From positions 1,426,001-1,490,000 of the forward strand of contig JAHLMK010000004.1 in NCBI GenBank assembly GCA_019915135.1: 64,000 nt of DNA. The letters run 5' to 3'. Below, in pieces: positions 1 to 14,782 of the stretch. Within the stretch, counting starts at the first letter, position 1. Each line of letters opens with the position of its first letter. Below the pieces are notes generated by a model. It was not told the origin of the DNA, ran no database searches, and saw only the letters and a program-made list of their open reading frames with translations. A program made the translations under genes and the position numbers. Source of the stretch: Strobilurus pachycystidiatus (Eukaryota; Basidiomycota; Agaricomycetes; Agaricales; Physalacriaceae).

Positions 1-416
1 ACTGTCAGCGTCACCGACGTTCACAGTGAATATGCAATTGGCATCGACTTTGCGACCTACACCGCCTCGTTTGACAAGATCAGCGAGATACCGACCTTTG
101 GCGCGTCAGCTGCAGCAAGCCCTGTTTCACCAAAGCACAAAACCAACGTCGGCGCCATCGTCGGCGGTGTAGTCGGAGGCCTCGTGTTTATTGGCATAGT
201 CATGCTTGTCATGTTTGTTTTGAGGAGGCGACAGCGACAGCGACAACGTTCCCGCACTGCCGCGGCTGTCATTGGGCGGAATTATAACCCACAGCTCGGT
301 GAGTGTATCTGCTTTTGATTGCTCATTACATAGAGCTTATACATTACATACAAGACGTGAAGGTGGTGCCAAGACCAGTCACAAACGAAGCGTTCTCTAT
401 GTCGACGAGAGCTTAG
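1..416 (+). CDS. Single-pass membrane protein, 3' end only
   Basis: The frame is open from the first base, so the gene begins outside the window. The visible part has a short lumenal or extracellular stretch, then a Gly/Val-rich transmembrane helix (around residues 55-78 of the visible part, starting near NVGAIVGGVVGG) and a very basic cytosolic stop-transfer segment (RRRQRQRQR). An intron begins at 299 (GTGAGT). It can end at AG 333 or AG 354, and both choices keep the frame and reach the same TAG at 414-416, giving a short tail ending near NEAFSMSTRA. This is the usual C-terminal anatomy of the single-TM 'mucin-like' membrane proteins common in Agaricomycetes. No catalytic domain is visible and the function is unknown. 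Confidence 0.6.
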
Positions 417-655
417 TCTCGCAGTTCCAGCCTCTGCAATCCCTTAACGATATCTTCAGTATGAAGACGACAGCATTTATGATTCACGACCCTAGATGAC
501 TTGTATCCGGAAGCCATTTGTACATATCAATCGAACGTTTGACAAGGGGTGTCGGAACAGCCTATGGGCGCTTGGGCGCTCAAAGGCCTAGAGCCTGTAG
601 TTCTCTTGGCAGGTATAGCATTGAGTATAGTTTACAGATGTACTAACCCAACAGA

Positions 656-4839
<4,184 letters not shown>

Positions 4840-5201
4840 GATAGTTCTAGTCGAAAAAATTGGCTTGCTATTTTGGGATGATGAAGCATCGGTCCGATCT
4901 CCGAAGATCCGCATATGGCATGCCCGCCCGACGACATGCCTTCATACAGGTCTCCATCCATCCTCACTTTCTATACCACTACTGTAGCAATCTGTAGGAT
5001 GGGAGCCGCAGCCTGTAAGGCGCCCTTTTCGCTCATAGAACCTCCCGAGGCGAAAACTTGCTCATTTTGACAGTGCGGTTTTACATTTGGGAGTCCCGCC
5101 TACGCGCCACCCGCCAGTTTCCAAAAATCACCCGGCAGGGACCGTTACGCACTGACCGTTGATTTCTATACAGATTGCTACAGTACATGATTGCGCTGAC
5201 T
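4840..5201. other. Intergenic region, helicase promoter side
   Basis: This lies between the start of the DHX37-like gene and the end of the Arc1-like gene, both on the minus strand. It should hold the helicase promoter and the 3' UTR of the next gene. I see no convincing coding frame or TATA box. Confidence 0.5.
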
Positions 5202-6673
5202 CTACGATAGCGACGCGCCAACAAAGTTTGGCGCCATGCAGACACCATTCTTCGTTCGAATCTTGTGCACTTTTTTCGTCTCTGGATTTACCCAGGCAGC
5301 TTCTCGAGTGTCAAGAGTGATGAAGCCTGGTTGAACGGTCTCGAAGATCTTCTTCTTGGGATTGAGTTGTGAAAGCGGCGTCGCGTCTGGAGAGCATGTG
5401 AGTCAAGCATGTATCTCGACCGTGTCGAGCACCTACTCTCGAACTCTTCGCCTTCGAAGTAGACACGATCACCTGGCTTGGAACCGGGTGGTGGCTGGAT
5501 AAGTTCGACACCACCATCCTTTCCATCTTTATGTGTGGCCTGCAGGGATTCTCAGTGCCTATCAACGAATAGCTGGACGACACATACAGCAAGAACCATG
5601 GCGAAACTCTTGACGCCACGCATGTTAGCCGGCTTGAGGTTACACACTGCAACAAGATACTTGTCTTGCATTTCTTCGATGGGAATATAGTTCACAAGGC
5701 CAGAGACCACGGTACGAGGACCAGTTTCTTCGCCAATATCGATTTGCTGCACACGATCAGTATAAACTGTAGATGAACCGGGGGAAACGCACTTCGATGT
5801 ACAATCCGTCGGCATCTGGGTGCTTCTTGACTATAGGTTCATAAGTATTGAGATGTTCACATGCAACAGCTACTCACCATCAACGATATGGCCGACGCGA
5901 AGATCGACCATGGATGGTACAGGTTCGCCCTCATCAGCAGCGGGAGCAGCCTGAGCCTTAGCGGCGCCCTTCTTCTTGTTGCCATCCTGAGCAGGCGCAG
6001 CATCCTTTTTCTTCTCCTTCTTTTCTTTCTTCTGAGCCTTGGGCTGCTCCGTCGATGGTTGGGCGGAAGTTGTCGCCTCAGCCGCTGCAGGTACGGGTTC
6101 TGGTGCTGGTGCTGGTGTCGCAGGAACTTTCTTCTTCTTGGGAGCATCGGGAACCCGCTCAACTTTGGGCGCGCCGGTAAAGTCGAACGAGACTAGCGGG
6201 AAAGAGGAGAGGGTTTCAGCGGACTTGCGCACAGGAGAACATGACTGAATGTGATCGAAGTAGCGCGTCAATGCGGGATGGGAGAAGTACTGGGAAGGCT
6301 GAAACTGGGCCTGGGAGCGTGTGAGAGAGGACCACGTGAAGGCTGCCAACATACGAAGCTGGGATGCAGGGCGCCATAGAGCGCAACGTCGGCGGCGGTG
6401 AGGTAGTTGCTGACAGCGTATGTTTTTGGCGTCAATTCAGTGTCGAGAGTCTGGCGGCCAATCAGATGCAATCCCAGGCGGTGGTATGGGGATACACACC
6501 TTGAAGTTCTCTTGCTTGACGAGGTCTCCCTGGCCGACCTTTTCAAGCCATTCGTTTACTTCGTTTTGTTCGACGTCGGTTTTTCCCTGCAAAGTCGGGT
6601 CGGCGTCGGCAGTGCTGGTGACAAGCTCCTTGACCGGCCCACTCAGTTTCGAAACAGACGCCTGGAAAGACAT
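5202..6673 (-). CDS. ARC1: Arc1/G4p1-like tRNA-binding cofactor (EMAPII domain)
   Basis: Arc1-type proteins bind tRNA and tether methionyl- and glutamyl-tRNA synthetases in the cytosol. The N-terminal part (MSFQASVSKL, then SNYLTAADVALYGALHPSF) looks like the GST-like interaction domain. The middle is Ala/Lys/Pro-rich (KKEKKEKKKDAAPAQ). The C-terminal half is an EMAPII/tRNA-binding OB fold: VDLRVGHI, HPDADGLYIE, GPRTVVSGLVNYIP, LVAVCNLKPANMRGVKSFAM, then a family-like end AAWVNPETKKVHKIRTKNG. The stop is TAG at 5202-5204. Several introns interrupt it, for example around 5820-5870 and 5400-5450. The start at 6673 gives a normal GST-like beginning; a further ATG at 6730 would add 19 residues. 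The choice between ARC1 and a related AIMP1-like cofactor rests on the GST-like N-terminus. Confidence 0.85.
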
Positions 6674-7122
6674 AGCAGGTGGCCGGGATCGTGGTAGAAA
6701 TCGATAAAGACGAGTCAAAAGAAACTCCATCTCTCAATCTCGTGACAAATAATAACGCGATCTTGATCTGAACCATCACAGCTTCATGCACATGGACAGC
6801 GCATTCACTCAGACAGCTCGACACCCTCTCTTCCCTCCTCCCTCTCTCTTCGAAAGCAGAATTTCTGCACTCTTCACCTACTTCCCCGTACCAGTGTAGG
6901 TCACACTGCATAATTCGCAAACAACTTCACATTGGGGCAGAGCGCATCATTGATACTGTAAGTGCTCGCCTCTCATTTCACTCCTTACTATGATTACACC
7001 TCCTCCACCTCTCAACGTTCAACCTACACTGTTCTAAGCAATTCTCGCTGGTAAAGACTCGAAGCATCTGGCTTGATCGCCTCTCGGTCATTTCGGCTTT
7101 GCGGGCAAGTATGACGCAACAC

Positions 7123-7162
7123 TGAATGTGCTGGAAGAGTCAGCCGCGTTCTGGCTCGTTCT
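7123..7162 (+). promoter_or_regulatory. Candidate heat-shock elements (gap type)
   Basis: Two pairs of HSF pentamers are spaced by five bases. The first is TGAAT-5-GGAAG at 7123-7137. The second is GTTCT-5-GTTCT at 7148-7162. They lie 96-135 bases upstream of the hsp20 ATG. The match is to the nGAAn/nTTCn unit only, so this is suggestive and not proof of HSF binding. Confidence 0.4.
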
Positions 7163-7204
7163 TAGAGTAGGGAAAGAGTTTCCTAATAGGTGTCCGTCTT
7201 GCAG

Positions 7205-7211
7205 TATAAAA
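7205..7211 (+). promoter_or_regulatory. TATA box of hsp20
   Basis: A perfect TATAAAA lies 47-53 bases upstream of the ATG at 7258. This fits a strongly inducible heat-shock promoter with a short leader. Confidence 0.7.
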
Positions 7212-7257
7212 GGCAGTTCAGCTGTACCGCACCATAATACACATTAACCAAAACAAC

Positions 7258-7841
7258 ATGTCGATCTCACGACAGCTCTTCAACGAATTCCGCCCGCTCT
7301 TCCGTATGCTGGAAGAGCCTTTCGCTCGCTCGCCTGCTGCGTTCACGCGGAGCCCTTTCTTCGACGAGACATTCTACGGGCTTCCTCGTTTCTCTCGTGT
7401 CGCTGTGGATGTGAAGGAGCAGGACAACAACTATGTTGTCGAAGCCGACCTTCCTGGGGTGCCCAAGGAAAACATCGAGGTGAGGATAGGCGACGGTGGA
7501 CGCAGTGTCACCATCGAAGGCAAAGTCTCCATCCGGTCGTCTCCCGCCAACGAGAACCAAGCTGAAGGTGAAGCCTCGGCTTCTACATCAGGTATGTGGG
7601 ATCTCGTTCGTCCAAAGGCAGCCATACTGACAAAATGTTTACAGTCACCAAAGCAGAACCTGCAAACCAAGTGGCAGAGTCCTCAGAGCGCTTCGTGGCC
7701 AACTCGAGCTTCTCGCGCACCGTCTGGCTACCTCGCCCAGTTGAGACGGTCAATGTATCGGCCCAGCTGAAAGACGGCGTCCTGACACTGTCTATCCCCA
7801 AGGCCGAAGACAAGGCCACTGTGTCGATCCCCATCCAGTAG
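7258..7841 (+). CDS. Small heat-shock protein, Hsp20/alpha-crystallin family
   Basis: This is an ATP-independent holdase chaperone of 176 residues, within the usual range for fungal class I small heat-shock proteins. The N-terminus is MSISRQLFNEFRPLFRMLEE. The alpha-crystallin domain begins at about residue 45: FSRVAVDVKEQDNNYVVEADLPGVPKENIEV reads across the beta-strands and DLPGV is the family hallmark. A linker rich in Ser/Ala/Glu follows. After the intron come RFVANSSFSRTVWLP, then AQLKDGVLTLSIPK and a C-terminal IPIQ (I-x-I oligomerisation motif). The intron runs 7592-7644 (GTATGTG...TTTACAG) and joins in frame as GV/T. The TATA box and candidate heat-shock elements upstream suggest stress induction. 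A second decayed copy of the 3' end lies downstream. Confidence 0.93.
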
Positions 7842-7968
7842 TGGATTGTAGTCTCCAGACTGGACCATCATCCCCTCTCAATTTGCATCCCCAAGAACAA
7901 GGCCACTGTCCAAATTCCTATCCAGTAGTGGAATGTAGTCTCCAGAACGGACAATCATCCCCTCTCAA
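7794..7968 (+). repeat. Tandem duplication of the hsp20 3' end
   Basis: Copy 1 (about 7794-7884) covers the last codons, stop and early 3' UTR of hsp20. Copy 2 (about 7886-7968) repeats it with few changes. Shared blocks include ACAAGGCCACTGT, TATCCAGTAGTGGA/TATGT, GTAGTCTCCAGA and CATCATCCCCTCTCAAT. Copy 2 could still encode KNKATVQIPIQ-stop, but it lies beyond the stop of copy 1. Confidence 0.85.
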
Positions 7969-8168
7969 TCTGTATCTCCAGTCCTAGTGTACCCTTTTGT
8001 ATTAGTTCACTCTCAATTCGCTATTGTATTACCACTGATTTTCCGTGTATATTTCTCGAACTCAGAAAGCCTTCACTGGACTGCTCAAAAAATAATAGGT
8101 AAGGATGCTGCAATTATTGGTGATACGATATGTCAACTGTAGAAACTCACGAGGCCTGCAGGCTGCAT
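7842..8168. other. Convergent 3' region, hsp20 / histone-fold gene
   Basis: The first part holds the second copy of the hsp20 tail. The rest is unremarkable 3' UTR sequence between two converging genes. No gene is supported. Confidence 0.5.
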
Positions 8169-9505
8169 CTATGCCCCCTCCATCTTCACATCGGACTCCA
8201 TCCCAGCGTCTGGCTCCATCCTAACGTCTGGCTCTGCCGGCGTCTGCGAGGCGTTTCTCGATGGAAACTTGGAGGACTCCTCGCTCTTCGCTCCACTGTG
8301 TCCATTCGAGACTGGCCGGACGTCCATGGCCTCAGAATCATCCTTCAGTGAAGGAGAACCGACAGAGGCAGGTGTCGGTATGGGTGGCGTTGCGGCTGCA
8401 GTGAGGGGCGTGCTTATGCTGCTGGAGGAAGCGCCGGGTTGCACTGCATCGAGACGAGGTAGGACGCCGCGGCCAGCTAGAATTTCTAACAACTCGGGAG
8501 TGGGGGTGTCGGCAGGTATGTCAGGGAAGCGGGCCGCAATGTACTGTTTGAGGGACTCGAGTGGTTGATCTCGTGCCCAGTAGGTCGTGGTGTTGGCTGT
8601 GGCTGCTGCATGATCCCAAGCCTGGAACCCGTTGGTTGGTGCTTGTGGGTACGCGGACGTTGATGGCTGAGCAGGTGGTGGTCGCGGCGGTGCACTGGCA
8701 GAGGCCCGCGCGTTGGAAGTGTTGTTGACTCTGAATTTACTAGTGGAGGATGGGTTCACGAGCGCCTGCGGAGGGACTGTGTTGGATGGTTTTGGTGGAG
8801 GGGCAGGATCTTCGTCGAAGACTTTGGCTTCCATGTTTTCGCGTTCCTGCAGTGCAACATTTAGAGGTATTGGAGTCGGTATGTAGTCTGCGGGAGTTGA
8901 TTAAGCACGCGAATACGCGGCCCTGGATATGACCATACCTTCGAGGAACCTGAATTCCTGATATTGGAGGATGGTGGCCGCTGTGAAGGCCACTGTTAGC
9001 GCGTAATTCGGCGGTCCCTGGCGGGAACAGACCGACCCATGTCATCATAGTGGACAGCCTGGCGGTCCTGCGATTTTGCCTGATCCAAGCCGCCCTGGGC
9101 CAGACGTTTGATGAATTGTTCCTAGGCCAACGATGAAATCCCGACTCTCTCGAACTGTGGCGGAGGGCACATACTGTCGCGACGGAAATGATGAAGAGGG
9201 CCTCTTTTGAAATGGTGAGAGCTCCCGTAACACCTGCAGACAATGCTCAACAAGATGGACCCCAGAGAACGGAAGAAAAGGCGGGCACCGTCAGCCTGAA
9301 TGATATTTTCGAGGCGGACCATCGGGAGGAGGCTCTGGCCAAGGGTGCGGCCGTTGCCTGTGCCATTTTTGCTGGATGAGGCGCCTGCGTCGTCGCCTTC
9401 CGCGTCCGAATAGAGTTGGTCCACATCAGCCTCTATGTCAGAGTCTCCTGGCATGGGTTCGTCCGAAGGGGGGCCGAGCGTCTCCACTGGGTAATACGAG
9501 GCCAT
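8169..9505 (-). CDS. Histone-fold protein, CHRAC/Dpb3/NF-YC-like
   Basis: The start at 9505 (MASYYPVETLGPP) is followed by an acidic stretch (SDIEADVDQLYSDAEGDD) and then a histone fold built over four exons: SLLPMVRLENIIQADG, VTGALTISKEALFIISVAT, EQFIKRLAQGGLDQAKSQ and VHYDDMAATILQYQEFRFLE. The order helix alpha1, an AxxA-type alpha2 'SKEALFIISVATEQFI' and the YDDM/FRFLED end match the CBF/NF-Y group. It is closest in pattern to CHRAC1, POLE4 and Dpb3, which pair with another histone-fold subunit in chromatin remodelling or DNA polymerase epsilon. Exons join in frame with introns of about 50 bases, one with the weak donor GTCGGT. After the fold comes a long Pro/Ser/Ala-rich tail (about 220 residues, ending MESDVKMEGA) not needed by the fold. 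Which complex it joins cannot be told from sequence. Confidence 0.8.
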
Positions 9506-9649
9506 GGCAGCGTCGGCGTCGTGGACGGCAACGACAGTGGCAATACGGACGACGAGGAAAGTCGAGGGATGGCGGTTCGGAGGTAGTGAATCACGATGGT
9601 AGACCGCGTTGGACGGCGCTGAGCCCAGGCGGTCACGTTGTCCCCGACC

Positions 9650-10925
9650 ATGGCACTCTCCCTCCCCATCATCGACATCTCTCCCTACCTCGACAGCGGC
9701 CTCGCCAACCGCCGAAAGGACGTCGCGCAGGCGATCCACGCCGCGTGCACCGATTACGGCTTCTTCTATCTCGACATAACCTCTTATCTCGCAGACATAC
9801 GCGAGCCCGACGAGCTCGCGACGCTAGCTCGCCAGTTCTTTGCTCTGCCGCAGGAAGAGAAGGACAAGATTTCTCTCAAGAACCAGGACTATGCACGAGG
9901 TGCGATAACACCGCCTACACGCCGTCCTTGTGTTCACAGTTGATGATGGCAGGATACCAACGGCTGAAAGAAAATGTCACCAGCGGCAAGGCCGACAACC
10001 ACGAAGCAATCGACTTCTATCGGCCTGTCGACAATCCAGACAGATCAAAGCCCCTCTGGGGAGAAAATCAGTGGCCCGCTGAGCCCGCAGAGTTCAGAGA
10101 GAAATATGAAATCTGGGTCGACAAGATGAAGACATTGGGCCTCGTCGTAATGGAGGCGTAAGCTGCCTAACATCGGTCTATGTGTTGTTTCTTACGCGCG
10201 TCCACAGCATGGCCGATGGGCTGGGAATGACCCCAGATGAATGGGCCGATCTGAAGAATCAAGTCGACGACAGCTTCTGGGTGATGCGCATGATAGGTGC
10301 GTACTCTACATCTCGGACGAAGGTCTAAACGATTACAGGATACCCCCCTCTTCCCACCGACCACGATGGATTCTCGTGTGGGGCGCACAAGTCCGTAAAA
10401 CGCGTCCCTTTCTGCTATTATACGCTGATCACGGTGACAGGGACTATGGCTGCTTGACGCTCCTGTACGCTGACCCAACACCTTCTGCCCTTCAAGTCTT
10501 CCTCAAACGCAAAGGCGCGGTCGCAGAATTAGCCGGCCTTCCTGCTGAACAAGGCGACCAAGAGGGTGTCTGGATCAACGCGGACCCAACCCCCGGATGC
10601 GTCGTCTGCAATATCGGCGAGATGTGGGAGATTTGGACCAATGGGCTCTACAAGTCTACGCTTCATCGCGTCGTTCATCGCAGCTCAAATTACAGGTAGG
10701 TGTTTGCTTCAAGGTATCGATCCTGTTCTAATATTGACGCGTAGAGTGTCTATTCCTTTCTTCTTTGAGCCCAACTTTGATGCTCATGTGAAGCCTCTCG
10801 CTGCTGCCCGTCGCATTCAGAATGGCGACTCGGAGAAGGAGTATCAGCCTGTCGTATACGGCGACTTTCTCTTGAGCAAAGTCTCTTCAAATTTCGACAC
10901 GACGGGCAAGAGGGACAAGTATTAA
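9650..10925 (+). CDS. 2-oxoglutarate/Fe(II)-dependent dioxygenase (IPNS-like)
   Basis: This is a non-haem iron oxygenase of the isopenicillin N synthase/plant 2OG oxygenase superfamily. Substrate is unknown. The start MALSLPIIDISPYL gives the N-terminal DIOX_N signature, followed by IHAACTDYGFFYLDI. Iron ligands are visible: H and D in CGAHKDYGCLTLL and the distal H in STLHRVVHR. The 2OG-binding R-x-S is in YRVSIPFFFEP. Six exons join in frame (introns near 9899, 10158, 10297, 10394 and 10696). Stop TAA ends at 10925. Length is about 350 residues, normal for the family. It diverges from the histone-fold gene with only 144 bases between starts. Such enzymes often act in secondary metabolism or amino-acid or xenobiotic oxidation, but no cluster surrounds it. 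The start position may be off by a base. Confidence 0.88.
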
Positions 10926-11026
10926 CAACGAAGCAACCTGCACTATGTATGGAATACATTTCTGGGTGTACCCACCCGGTCCCGCCGTTAAACAAAATCG
11001 GTCTTGGTGATCTATGAACAACACGG

Positions 11027-12959
11027 TCAATCTTCAACGTCCAGCAAAAACTTGTGATTGGCACCCACATGGTGAACTGAGTTCTGGGAGGACGATGAGA
11101 GGGATTTATGGCCACCCAACTTGATATGGCATACATCGTCGTCATCCGAGTCCTTGAAATGATTCTTATTGTCCAGGATGTCGTGCTCGACAGTACGCGA
11201 AACTTCGATGTTAATGGGCGGAGCCGTATCAGCGACGTTGAAGTGCACAGGTGTCGCACTCGATTTGGACTTGCTCGAGGGCCTATCGACACCGTGGCCA
11301 TGGAGGGATTGACGGGCGTTCAGCCTGAAAGATCATAAGCGAGGGTATGTGAGGGCAAAGTGACGCGGATGCATACATGGCGAGATGGGCGTTTATGAAA
11401 ACTGATAGAATTGTCAGTGTAACAGAGACAGAGTAATCTTCAAACACTAACATTTACTTGACACCATGTGGAGAGGAATCCAATACAGCTTTGGCTGGAC
11501 CGCAAACTGCCAGGGGTTTAGACCCCGCTTGGTGAACTTGCGTTTGAAGCACATACCGCCACGATATACGCACATTGTACGGTCATGGCCAACAAGTCTG
11601 TAGCAATCAGATTGGGTATCTTTCCAACCCCATCCTGTGCCAGGATATCGAGCAGAACGAAAGAAATGAGCGCGGAAATGAACACCGCAGCCTGTGCGAT
11701 GACTGCCAGAGGCTGATATTTCGGTAAACAAAAGCCTACAGTCATGAGTGCTGCAAATAGAAACTATACCTTGAGCGGTACATTCGCGAAGTTACCCACT
11801 TCGGAATCTCGAGCACTGTGGGTTCTCAGTAGTCGGTTCAGGAATAGGAAATCCGCTAGCTCACATCATCACGGACATGCCTAGTATGAAGGGGTCAATA
11901 TTTTTCTATGAAGAAAGAACGGTCGTCTACCAATGTTGCATCCTACACACCGACAGAATCGTCAGAAAGCATAGGCCGGGGCACTATGTCAGGCATACCA
12001 AATCCGATTACGGTAAACGAAAGCTGATTATTGCTTCAGTAATTCACCACGAGTTCTGAGGGAATTGCCTACCAGCGTTGAAGCGAGAACCCGCTTTTCG
12101 ACTAAAATCCATCTTAGCGGGAAGTCCAGAGCGTACTCGGCTGAGACGGACCTTTCCACAGACGGAAGGTGTAGAATCTTTCGATCGATTCATGATTGGA
12201 CTTAGGGTATCCGCGATAGCATGAACGACGACTCACGCTTGAACAACCAGTATGGCGAGCGCCTGGATTTGTCTTCATTACGATAGTAGCGAACTCAAGA
12301 GAAGTCCATTGACTTACCGCTAGAACCATTTCCACCTGGTCCGTAGTTGTCAGCAGAAGCCTTCGAGGAAAGGAAGATCGTACATATAAAGCGCTGGAAG
12401 ATGCATCTCCTTCAGCACTGAAAAGATTCTAGATGTCCGTAGTCGTACCTAGTAACTTTATTGAAGGCTTCGCCACTGTTGAACATGGCAATAAGGTAAT
12501 GCTTTGCTCTGAGTGTCGTCAATTTCCGAATGTATATCGGATGAGAGACAGCGACATACGAATACGACACTGTATGGCAACAATGTCAGTCGCGTATCAA
12601 GTGCGGCATAGTAGTCGGGTCGACGTACGCAGAGCAGAAGTGGCAGTGTCTATAGCACTGTTCGGAGTCAATCTTAGAAAGCTCTCAGATGCCAGTTACA
12701 CGAACCATAGCGACATGACCTAACGCTTCGGAGTGAATCACGAGCGCAAAACGAAAGGACCACAGCGGCGTACAGTCGACTTGATGATGAGTCCATCCTT
12801 GGGAAAACGGGAGAAATAGACATAGGTTTCTGGCGGTGATCTGTTTGTGTGACGTTTGCGAATGAAAGGGATAAACGCACGAAAAAAAGTGAAGCCATAA
12901 CAGATAATTGCTATTATGAAGCCAATGTAGAATATCCCGAACGTGTTTTCGATAGACAT
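11027..12959 (-). CDS. Multi-pass membrane protein, DUF6534-like family
   Basis: This is an intron-rich minus-strand gene. The start MSIENTFGIFYIGFIIAIICYGFTFF is the first transmembrane helix. It joins to QTYVYFSRFPKDGLIIKSTV, the family hallmark (Q-T-Y-x-Y-F...P-K-D). Later pieces are AIDTATSALRT, VEMVLAALAILVVQ joined to RFYTFRLWK, then SFTVIGFGMPDI, further hydrophobic helices (PLAVIAQAAVFISALISFVLLDIL; LLAMTVQCAYIVAV), KLYWIPLHMVSSKLNARQSL and a Ser/His-rich cytosolic tail to stop 11027. The order fits the seven-helix DUF6534/DUF6533 proteins that are expanded in mushroom-forming fungi. Function is unknown. Some middle exons (12100-12700) are weak and the region diverges from the family, so exon edges there are uncertain and decay cannot be excluded. 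Confidence 0.68.
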
Positions 12960-13356
12960 GGTGCTGTAGAAAGAGAAAAAACTGCCCTAGCCGACCGGCT
13001 CAAAGACTGTGGCGGGAATCGGGTCCATCTCAAGTCTGGGTGCCTCTGGATTCCCGTTCCTAAGCCGGCTGGAGCAGCATGTTGCCGAGTGTGTGTCTGC
13101 TTGACAGGGCCGAAATGATTGATACATGTACTCTTAGGAGCTGGCGCTGCCACGTCTCGCAGAATGCCAATGACTTCGACGCGAAGATGGAAGATGGCAA
13201 TTGCCAAGAAACTGACGCGCCGGACCCCGGTCCACTTCCTTTCTGCCGTCGGCACGCTTCTTGGGCCCAACCCTGACTCAGTGACTGTCTCAGACTCTCT
13301 CTTCAGCTCTCTCTTCTAAACTCGTGACGACGTCGACAGCCTGCAATCCAGACTCA
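12960..13356. other. Divergent intergenic region
   Basis: These 397 bases separate divergent starts of the DUF6534-like gene (-) and the acidic protein gene (+). An alternative GTG-initiated extension of the plus-strand frame reaches 13324. I see no TATA box or RNA gene. Confidence 0.45.
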
Positions 13357-14358
13357 ATGGCATCCTCAACATTCTTCAACCTATCTTCCCAGCTGCAACG
13401 CCGAATCGACAACGCGTATCTGAGCGTTTGTCGTTCTCTCCCTGATTTCCAAGAACCGCCTTTGAAGAAACGGAAACTTGCTCGTTCACCAGAACCCGCT
13501 GCCCTTGGCGGCGGCGGGTTCGTCGTTAATGATCCACCAGAGGAAGCAGCGGATGATGAGATAGACTTCTCCGAGCTCCCAAACCTTCCCATCTCGAACA
13601 TCCCGACTGGCCTTCGTTTACTTGATCTCCCACCAGACGACGAACAGGTCCTGTCAGTCTTTCGTCAGGCAGCGTCTGGATGGGAGGACGACGATCCGAA
13701 CTCAGCCGGCCCCTCTCAATCGTCGCGAGAGCTGCGCGTCAGCTTTGAAGACTGGCGTGCGGTATGTGGAGTTCTTCTCGAACACCATGCAGAGGAATAC
13801 GCTGAAAGTTATGATGGGGGTGGCGCATCTGTGGGGGATGCTTCTCGTAACATGAGCGACGATGGTAGTGACTTTGAGGATGAGCAGGGAGGTGACGGCG
13901 GAGGAGGTAGTGACTCTGGGGACAGTCTATCGGATCCTGACTACATGGACGAGTCAGTCCCGCGACAGAGGCGCCGGCGCACTACTCGCCGAGCTAAGTC
14001 AATGGACTCCGATGACTCCGATAGCGATATGGACACTGGAGATGGGGCTCAGAGGCGTCTGACTGCGAGGCAAAAGCAGACCTGTCAGGACGCCTTTGCC
14101 TTGTTTTTCCCTGACGCGACGCCGGAGGAATTGCCTCAGAAAAAGATCATGATCGGTGATGTCCAGCGCGTGGCCAAGCTGCTCAAGGAGAAATTGAAAG
14201 CTGAGGATGTAAGTTGCATCTCTAAATATTATCGTCGATTGAATTGACTGACATCTGCCCAGATTGTTGATATGCTAGACGTCTTTTCCACCTCGACAGA
14301 CAAGTCTATGAGTCTGGCGGACTTTGAGCAGATGATGCTGGCAGCGCGGTTAGCTTGA
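13357..14358 (+). CDS. Conserved acidic nuclear-looking protein, function unknown
   Basis: The start at 13357 (MASSTFFNLSSQLQRRID) gives a protein of 315 residues with one intron (14209-14262, GTAAGT...CCCAG). An early basic PLKKRKLARSPEP looks like a nuclear localisation signal. The central part is acidic and Gly-rich (DDGSDFEDEQGGDGGGGSDSGD) followed by the basic stretch RQRRRRTTRRAKS. The C-terminal ~80 residues are the most structured: TARQKQTCQDAFALFFPD, KKIMIGDVQRVAKLLKEKLKAED, IVDMLDVFSTSTDKSMSLADFEQMML. This helix-loop-helix pair resembles an EF-hand pair lacking good calcium ligands, or a centrin-type fold. I do not recognise a named family, and the function should be left open. Position next to SGF29 (convergent) gives no clue. 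Confidence 0.75.
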
Positions 14359-14782
14359 GGAGGTGCATGTCGCTAGAAAAGGACGGGAAAGCTGCTATTG
14401 TGGACGAATATATCTTCCTTGTATGCTGACTGACTGAGGTCCTATGTACTATATTACTGTATATTGGGATGTAAGACGTTCGGGGCTGTAGACTGTACTT
14501 GTGTTTGTATATGATGCATGTGCGAAGGTAGTCCATGCTTCGGGGACTACGTTCACGACTGTCAGCAGATGAGAAGACTTCCCAAGTGACGGTCCAGGTC
14601 GCATGAGTGGATGTTTCCGGTTGGGTCAGGGTTTGGCCCACAGATGGGAAAGAGAGAGCCTGAGTGCGCTCTGATGCTGAAGTGAAATGTGCGGGCTTGC
14701 ATGAGATAAAAGCAAGTAGTATGTATACACTTAAACCAGAGAAATACACCCAAAGAAATATACAAGTAGAAATATATAACCC
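14359..14782. other. Convergent 3' region
   Basis: These are the 3' UTRs of two converging genes. The sequence is AT-richer than the neighbouring exons. Nothing else is visible. Confidence 0.45.

Larger units (their letters stand above)
6674..7257. other. Divergent promoter region, ARC1-like / hsp20
   Basis: This is a 584-base region between two divergent starts. The hsp20 side has a TATA box and heat-shock-element-like pentamers, listed separately. No coding frame is supported. Confidence 0.5.

Noticed and set aside
9376..10161. A 261-codon plus-strand frame across the histone-fold gene start and the oxygenase
   Set aside because: It begins antisense to the first exon of the histone-fold gene and reads through introns of the oxygenase. 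The part matching oxygenase motifs is explained by the proper exons.
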